64,000 nt of DNA from Limnephilus marmoratus (Eukaryota; Arthropoda; Insecta; Trichoptera; Limnephilidae): positions 13,342,710 through 13,406,709 of the forward strand of contig OU862910.1 in assembly GCA_917880885.1 (NCBI GenBank), written 5' to 3'. Position numbers and translations under genes: made by a program. Shown here one piece after another: positions 56,760-64,000 of the stretch. The notes beneath the pieces were generated by a model that was not told the DNA's origin, ran no database searches, and was given only the letters and a program-made list of their open reading frames with translations. The stretch's first letter is position 1. The number at the start of each line of letters is the position of its first letter.

Positions 56760-58234
56760 TGGATTATACCAAAGGGGAACGGAAAACCACTAACGGACAT
56801 CAAGGCCTACCGGCCGATTACCCTCCTTCCCGTTTTAGGCAAGATCCTTGAAAAATTGATTAGGCAGCGACTACGACAAACCCTGTCTCCGGCCAGTGAC
56901 CTGCAGTTCGGCTTCATCCCCGGTAGATCCACGGTGCACGCCCTGTCATATGCGCTTGAATGGGTGAAGGCTTGCCCAAAGAGGTGTGTAGTTGCAATCT
57001 TCCTCGACATCACTGGTGCAATGATACGTACAAAGGTGAAAAACAGGCAGTGTTCCAACTTATAGTTCAAAGCCATCGATGACTACCTTTCTGATCGTAC
57101 CATTACGATCAGTTTCGGTGACTTTTGTATCCAGAGGGAAGCAGACATGGGATGCCCGCAGGGCTCCATCCTTGGACCTGACTTGTGGAACATCTCCTTT
57201 GATGACTCCTCCAGGTTACCCTTGCCTGAAGGATGTATCGCTGTCGACTACGCTGATGATAAGTTGCATCTGGTAGTTTGGACAGTCGAAAGGAAGTGGA
57301 GAGCAAAGGCAGTGAAGGTTTGCAGATGTTCCTGGACTGGAGTGAAAGAAACAAGATGACCCATAAGACCAAGGGGCTCCTGGTGAAGGGCCGTCTCAGT
57401 AGAGAAAGAAATCCTACCATCAGAATGGGAGATTCTAACATCCGGTTTTTTGAAACAGTGAAATACTTAGGCGTCACACTAGATCGATCGTCCTCTTTTC
57501 TGGCTCACGTCAAAGAAGTATCCAGCAAGGCTCAGGCTCTCTTCTTGAAGCTAAGGAGACTCTCCACAGCTGAGTGGGGATTGCGTAATCCGGTTCTGCG
57601 AACGCTATATAGGTGCGTATACGTGGCGCAAGTCTCGTATGCCGCTTCTGTGTGGGAACACCGCCTGGACAACTCGCTCATTCTCTTAGCTCTCAAGCGA
57701 GGCCAACGAACCCCCTTGCTGGCACTCTCTGGTGCGTATAGAACCGTGACTTTGGACGCTTTACCCGTTTTGGCTGGCATTTTGCCAATAGATCTGGAAA
57801 TCAGGGAAGTGCTTACCAAGCAGAAGTTAACCAGAGGAACCCCGGCCACTCACCTAGGCGTTGTTCTGACACCGGGCGGGCCGGGGACTCTCCCTAGGCT
57901 GCTTCGTGAAATGAGGGATCTGTCGCTCCATGAGTGGCAGGTCCGTTGGGATAGATCGAATTTGGGAAAATGGACCTTCTGCTTCTTCCCATCAGTTAAA
58001 ATCAGAATGGAAGGGGCTTATCTCAGACTGGATCATTACATTACCCAGCTTCTGTCCGGGCATGGGGAATTCAGGGGGAGACTTCACACCCTCACCCTGT
58101 CCCCCCACCCCAACTGCGCATGCAGTCCCCCCACCAACCAGTCGACCGAGCAGATTCTGTGGCACTGCGAGATCTTGACGGATGCCAGAGAGGAAATGCT
58201 CGATGGTTTGGATGTACATATCAGACCAGTGTAG
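56760..58234 (+). pseudogene. R1-clade LINE reverse transcriptase, broken
   Basis: The copy starts in the RT domain with KPLTDIKAYRPITLLPVLGK, then LQFGFIPGRSTVHALSYAL and IFLDITGA (first catalytic Asp). A deletion or frameshift near 57025 removes the following segment. It resumes with MGCPQGSILGPDLWN and the catalytic VDYADD box, and after another frameshift near 57290 continues uninterrupted for over 300 codons. Landmarks there are FLDWSERNKM, VKYLGVTLDRSSSF, YRCVYVAQVSYAASVW, and a C-terminal CACSPPTNQSTEQILWHC zinc-finger-like motif. The arrangement matches R1/TRAS-type elements. The endonuclease and first ORF are absent, so it is 5'-truncated and inactive. Confidence 0.85.
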
Positions 58235-59435
58235 AACACTGATCTGGTATCGAACAAGACGAACTTCGAGTGCCTGAGGAAGTTTACAAGGATCTGGGTT
58301 GAGAGATGGCCTGAGCATAGAATCGCTGATTAGTAGATTTTGACACCAGGTGTACTTGTTCCTGACTTACCACGGACTTTCTTTGCTTCTTCTCTACGAC
58401 CAATATTGCCCAGGATGTACAGTATTTATATTTTCTTTCATGTTTATTTGTTTTTCATGCCCTACGTCATTGAACGCTCATGTTTTGATTTCAGGTACTT
58501 GGTTTAATGCTTTACACTTTTATGTTATTTTGTAACATACACTTTAGTTATGATTAATTTTTTAGTTTTTTAGTTATGATTACCGTTATGATTTAGTTAT
58601 GATTAGTTTTTTAGTTATGATTACCGCGTAGAACTGAACTCACTTGTTTGTTCTGTGCCGTCCTTCTCCCCATATAAGGGGTTGGACCCTGGACCGAGTC
58701 CCCGCCTACTGACCATGGTAGGTCTGATGGAACTGGTGGAGTTGCACCTGTCTGCCGCGCCACCCCCTGTGACATGAAGAGGCTGGGGAGAAGGCTGAAC
58801 GGCATCCAAAAGCTGTCCGTCCCGCCTCCGGCGACCCGACGCTTTTCTCCCTAGGGTCTTCTTCTATGATTTCCAGTTACTTTCGTCTAGGCACCACCGG
58901 CTAGCTGGCTTAAGGACGACGCCGCCGGTTATCGGGAGGCCGGACAATTAGCCTTCTTCGTTCTCTCGGGTACTGCCGATAGTCAGGTTGCGGTGACATC
59001 AGTTCTACTCTGCATATATACGTTATTTTTCTTTTGTTTCTTTTTTCTTTAATGTACAGTGCCCGGTGCTGCCCGCCGGATTGTGTGTGGTCTTTCGCCG
59101 TCATGAGCTGATTACTCACGACGGCTGCTATCATTTTGTATTACTTTATTTTTTGTTGATGTTACTAACAACTTGTTTGACTGTCCATGAGGCTCATTGC
59201 TTTTGCATTGACACCTCCATGGGCTTTAGAATTGTAGAGATTGACCATTACAGTACAGTCCTGTAGGCGCGTCCGCATACCGCTACCTAACACAGTATGA
59301 GGAGACATTGAAGGTCTAGATTAGTTACATTAAATGTAGAGCCGTTTATTCAAAAAAATTAGATTCTTGCGAGAACTCCGAAGGGGCGACCATAGGTTGC
59401 CTATACCGGGGTGGGACAGTGGTGGGTACTTCAAT
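58235..59435 (+). mobile_element. 3' UTR of the R1-clade LINE
   Basis: About 1.2 kb of non-coding sequence follows the ORF. Its last 790 bp match 16034-16827, ending GGGTACTTCAATG with no long A tail. The shared 3' end and separate location confirm that this is LINE sequence and not host DNA. Confidence 0.8.
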
Positions 59436-60799
59436 GTACCATGTTTCAAATTATTTTTTATTCATATTTTCGGTAAAAACCGATTTTAAAAGAAAAAAGT
59501 TTATTCGAAAATGTAATATAACATCATTTTTAATAAAATATGTTGCAATATAATAATAATTCTATATGAACTAATATGTTTCATTTCCTCCAATAATTAA
59601 ACTGTTCTTGTTTGTATGTAGGTTTGTTTTCATAATATTATCGTTATTTGTTTGTTTACATTACGGTACTCAGTTATTTGCTTTTCTCAACCTTTTCTAA
59701 TGATGGCAGGTTTGTCTTAATTTGTTTGTTCTTCGGCTTTAAGTTTACACACGAATAAATTCCGAACAAGATTGCTGAAAACTTTTAACTAAATCTGAAA
59801 TAAAAAAAAAACTTGACGAAAACCTCAAACATCATCGTGCTACTACATCTCTGAGTGGAAATTTGAACTCCTCCACAAGTTTTATGCAACAGTCCTTAGC
59901 CTTTCAGCCCATTCCCTTTCCTTGGACTATCTTTTCAATACCATATTATCTTAATCCGCCTCTTCTTCGGTCTGTATGTATACAGATGCTACTATTTTTA
60001 TTTAATATTTGGTTTTGATTTTGATCCTTTACTCAGATACATGCAAGATTTTTTTCATAGATGTAGCAGGGAAAAGTAGTAACAAAACAAAATACAAATT
60101 TAAAAAATATAGTTTAAGACATAATTCAGTAAATAAAAGAGTACTTACTAAAATCATTAAAAATACCTTTGTATACATTATTTTTTGCGTAAAACATATC
60201 CTACGAAAAGTGCCAGGAGTTATGGCTTCCTTTGAGGCTTTTGGTAGGTTATTTTAGAGTGTTTGGACCCATAAGCTTATTTAGACATCAATGTAACATT
60301 ACTAGACATACGTATGACGTATGATGCGCACCGTAATTATAAAACATGCTGTTTTGTGTGCACGTTAGTATAGTTTTAATAAACCTCAAATCTCGACAAT
60401 TTCTATTAGGATCATTGTGAACATTCATGGTACGCTCGTAATACAATTTGCAGATAATTAGGAAACACGTCACGCAGTTTTAAGCTTGTACATTTTTGTT
60501 ATCATATTAAATATTGTATTATGTTGTTCAGTAGTTGTCATAGTATTAAAATTTTGTAACATAATTTTAACTGGTAAAAATATTGCATTGCAAAATCAAC
60601 TACATCATTTTGTATGTAGACTTTTTTTTTAATTCATTATGGCTAATGATTATTGGTGTCCTTCATCTGACACAGTTTCCACGTGGTCAGTCCGTAGCAG
60701 CTTTTAAACTTAAAAAACTTTTGAAACCTGTTTACTGAAGAATCTGTAAAAATATTACCTTTTCATCTTATACTATATCATATTGATACTATGTATACA
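59436..60799. other. AT-rich spacer
   Basis: No gene or repeat boundary is recognised. Confidence 0.4.
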
Positions 60800-61660
60800 G
60801 ACCTTTGACCGCGTAATTCACGTATTTTTTGTGAAAAATATTATTCCACTTGGTATACATGGCAACCTTTAAATGGATTAAGTCCTTCATTAGTAATCGT
60901 AATCAGATAATCTTAATCAACGGTGTCTTCTAAAAGTCCATATAGGTAATATCTGGTATCCCCCAAGGTTCCCACCTAGGTCCGCTCTTGTTCAACCTTT
61001 ATGTAAACGACATTGGATCATACTTTCAAAATTCCGAATATGAGCTTCACGCTGACAACATGAATATATTCAAAGTTGTGCATTCTATCTCTGACTGTGA
61101 AGCGTTACAAAGTGACCTAAATAGGCTTTGCAAGTATTGCAAAGCTGATATTTTAGATACAAATGTTTCTAAATGTCACGCCAAGACATTCCGCAAATAA
61201 TCTGTCATCAGTAAACGAAATTAAAAGATCCTGGCGTTTACCTTGAAAGCAAACTTATGTTTAATAAGCACATCGACTCAATCGTTCATAGGTCGTATAA
61301 AATACTTGGTTTTATTCTTCGTTATACGTAAAGTTTTTGGAAACCCGCGTACAATAGTAATGTTAAGTTTTGTATTAGTCAGAAGTACACTGAAATATAC
61401 TTCACCAATTTGGAACCCATCGTACAAACTGTGCGTAGAGAGCATAGAACATTTACCAACAAATTTATAAAATATCTTACTTTCAAATTCAACAATTACT
61501 GTGAATGCATATTTTAAACTTTGTATTATACAGAATTTTAAATGATAAAATCGACTGCACCAAACATCCATCCCTAAATAAATTGAACGTACCGTATCCA
61601 TAAAGAATTTAAGACGTACACGTCGTAAAGCACTATTCCACAATTATAAAATTTAAACTT
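60800..61660 (+). pseudogene. Jockey-like LINE reverse transcriptase, decayed
   Basis: The sequence starts FDRV-H at about 60803 and continues LKWIKSFISNRNQIILING (frameshifted). It then reads SGIPQGSHLGPLLFNLYVND, followed by LHADNMNIFK, where the catalytic YADD has become HADN. Further on are DPGVYLESKLMFNKHID, SYKILGFIL and LKYTSPIWNPSYKLCVESIE. Numerous stops and shifts break the frame; the loss of both YADD aspartate and tyrosine also marks it as dead. Confidence 0.75.
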
Positions 61661-62814
61661 AATGCAAAACAAATGCAGCAACTAATTCGCCAATTAACCG
61701 TGCTTTTAACACATTAAATAAATAATATTTGCCTAAACTCTAACACTCACATTTTCTCAAATTCAGTACCCAAATTTAAAAGGAACATCATGGCAATGAT
61801 GGCGACCGGACAACTCAGAATAAAATCAACTCAGAAACTCCTTTGAAAAGTCATAAAAAATTGGTTAAATAGGGTACGTTAGGTTAGTGTTATGGGCTAT
61901 TGCGGATTATACACACACACACCTATACAATACGCACATCACCTGGTTATTACTAAATACACACAACACAAACAAGACATTATGAAGAAACATATAGGTA
62001 CCCACCATGAAAAATTATTTAATATCCGTAAATTGTCTTATTACTGAAACCAATGTACTGTTTGTGTATATGATTTTAAATAAATAATAAAAAATAACGA
62101 ATTTCCTGGAAACCTCCCAAGTATTTATCGTTTCTATAGCTTCAATGAACATATTGAAGATCTTCCTTACATTAAATTTCAGCCATAACCGCATAATTGT
62201 CCGTGGAATTATCATCCCCGGCTTCTAACCACCCCTAACTACCCTTATCTATGTACTTAGCGCAAGCAGTACCCACCTTATACTGTGGTGCAAGTGCCTA
62301 TATGGTTTATCAGCACCCTGGATTAGAGGGACATTGATACTATTGGAGATCCCTCCTAATTGATTTCATTACTTACAATTAGCGGTCAGCTTTGTGAAAC
62401 TAATCGACTGGTACACCTACCCATTTAAAACAGATTCATTGATATTACCTTTGTTCCCTCTGATTGGATTGTCATTATTATTTATTCACTGAACTATTCT
62501 TCTCCGGTTAGAGGAAAGGATGGGTGGTGTATTCAGAATATTTTTAACTGAAATGCCGTTCGTACATATTTCGTTTCACTCTTTTTGTTCCTATTAGTGG
62601 GACAAAGGCTCTGTACATACAGAGCTTCTCAGAAATTGATCACTGACTCAAATCACTGCGATGATTAAGAACTTTTGTAATTCAATAGGAATCTGCAGGG
62701 GAACTTTCTTGACTCTAACCACTCCAACCTATTGGACGTATTCAAATACGTATTTCAATTACAAGCAATTACAAGTAATTGAAATACTGCCCAGCCCTGG
62801 GTATTTGTAGACCG
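61661..62814. other. Spacer with CA microsatellite
   Basis: A short (CA)n run lies near 61910-61922, and an ACGTTAGGTTAG motif near 61876. No gene is recognised. Confidence 0.45.
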
Positions 62815-63066
62815 GCCAAACCACTGTCTGCCATCATGTTCTCCTTCTTCCAGAGCCCCATCTTCCGGCAATGTTTCCCTACATTATGAGATGCAAGATT
62901 TCGCACTTCTCTGGGTTTCTCATCACATATCCTGGGTATTGAAGTTTTCGGAAATTTATTGCTTTAATAACTTATTTTTCTTTGTTCATCCGATCCATAA
63001 CATCTTCATTCGTAACTCCGTCCAGCTTATTTTGAGTATTCTTCATAGATCCACATCTCGAATGGC
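62815..63066 (-). pseudogene. RTE-like LINE tail (20-kb family), copy 3
   Basis: On the minus strand blocks such as SWMDG-TNEDVMDRMNKEK and the GGCTCTGGAAGAAGGAGAAC tail parallel 20830-21040. It is short and frameshifted. Confidence 0.65.
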
Positions 63067-63175
63067 TGTGATTAAACTGTGGTCAAACCAAAGTTTGAAA
63101 ATGGCCTTGTAAGCTGAAACATCTGTAACAAAAATCAATACTAAAATACTTGCAGAATAATAAAATTATTAAATA

Positions 63176-63477
63176 CTAGCAGACCCGGACACACGTTGGT
63201 GTGGCTAACGAAACACAATGCCATTTACCCAACCTTTATAAAATCCACACCATCCGCTCGCCAGCTGCCCGCTGCCCGCTGCCCGCTGCCCGTTGCCTAA
63301 ATTGAATATTTGAATTTCTCGGCTTTTCTCTACTATAATAAGCATTTATTATACATATAAACCTTCCTCTTAAATCACTCTATCTATTGGTGAAAACCGC
63401 ATGAAAATCTGTTGCGTAGTTTAAAAGATCTCTGCGCACATACATTTTGAGCGACTTCATTTTATACTATGTAATGA
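63176..63477 (-). mobile_element. Helitron-like element
   Basis: On the minus strand this starts TCATTACATAGTATAAAATG after an A and ends GGGTCTGCTAG before a T. A CACAC-CAAC-GTGTG hairpin sits about 10 bases before the 3' end, the classical Helitron terminator arrangement. Confidence 0.65.
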
Positions 63478-63569
63478 TGATGATACCTACTACAAAACTT
63501 AAATTTCTACTTATTAAGAAAAACAACTCAAAAATGCATATGCAACAAAAATGTATTTTTGACCGATTA

Positions 63570-64000
63570 TCTCTCTCTACATATTATAAAGTAAAGTCCC
63601 CCGCGCCGTCTGTCTGTCTGTTCGCGATAAACTCGAAAACTACTGAAGGGATTTTCATGCGGTTTTCACCATTATATAGAGTATTTTATGAGGAAGGTTT
63701 AAATATGTAAGCTATCCGTAAAAGATAGATATATGCCATCGCGGACTTTTTGTAGATCTATAAAAGAGGAATATCCCACCATGCGCTGTTTTGTTATATC
63801 CCAAAAGGATTAGGCAGCGTTTTCGATGAAAGCTACCAGGCGGCTGGAATTTTTCCGACACTTCTAACAATTATCGTTATGTTTCAACCAATTTACACAA
63901 ATCCTTGACAAATTACATACGTAAACCTTCCTCACGAAACACTCTAACTATTGGTGAAAACCGCATGAAAATCCGTTCAGTAGTTTTCGAGTTTATCGCG
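63570..64000 (+). mobile_element. Helitron-like repeat, runs off window, with inverted partner
   Basis: The TCTCTCTCTACATATTATAAA start matches the 29750 element. The block at about 63620-63700 recurs as its reverse complement at 63915-64000, so two copies face each other, with the second cut by the window edge. Confidence 0.6.

Overview
This window looks like arthropod, most probably insect, nuclear DNA. It is AT-rich and full of short, broken reading frames. It carries many 5'-truncated non-LTR retrotransposons, mariner-type and other terminal-inverted-repeat (TIR) DNA transposons, Helitron-like repeats, and a degenerate TTAGG-type tract. There is no operon structure and no bacterial signal. 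The species cannot be identified from the sequence alone.

Only one reading frame looks like an ordinary host gene: an intact 120-codon, single-exon homologue of 14 kDa phosphohistidine phosphatase (PHPT1/janus family) on the minus strand at 21789-22151. Almost everything else recognisable is mobile DNA or its relics.

Layout. 1-1.5 kb: an RTE-like LINE tail meeting an opposite-strand LINE end. 2.6-5.8 kb: a poly(A)-tailed dispersed repeat, a possible solo LTR, a hairpin-rich block with a 68-bp x 5 minisatellite, and a Harbinger-type MITE (TAA target duplication). 7.7-15.0 kb: a complete LTR element with two 742-bp, almost identical LTRs and a 4-bp target duplication, but no recognisable gag or pol in 5.8 kb of interior, which holds 45-bp and 99-bp tandem arrays. 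15.2-18.6 kb: a palindromic foldback repeat, a truncated R1-clade LINE 3' end, another foldback, and two tail-to-tail copies of the dispersed repeat. 19.3-26.1 kb: several LINE fragments, the PHPT gene and an internally deleted DD41D mariner. 27.3-37.2 kb: a perfect 96-bp-arm palindrome, Helitron-like elements, a foldback with TTAGG-like sequence, a tandem duplication carrying two tRNA-like sequences, and LINE remnants. 39.9-51.1 kb: LINE tails, a deleted mariner with intact ends, a hAT-type MITE with a perfect 8-bp target duplication, nested TIR elements and a Helitron-like repeat. 51.2-55.7 kb: a LINE copy split by a 3.6-kb DNA transposon that has about 570-bp TIRs and a decayed gene for an XPG/FEN-type nuclease with a Cys-rich C-terminus (Academ-like). 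56.7-64 kb: an R1-clade LINE with its long 3' UTR, further LINE fragments and Helitron-like ends.

The genes do not form a pathway; the window records layered transposition. The strongest candidates for a second look are the Academ-like element, the coding-free LTR element, and the palindromic repeats flanked by 13-15-bp target duplications.
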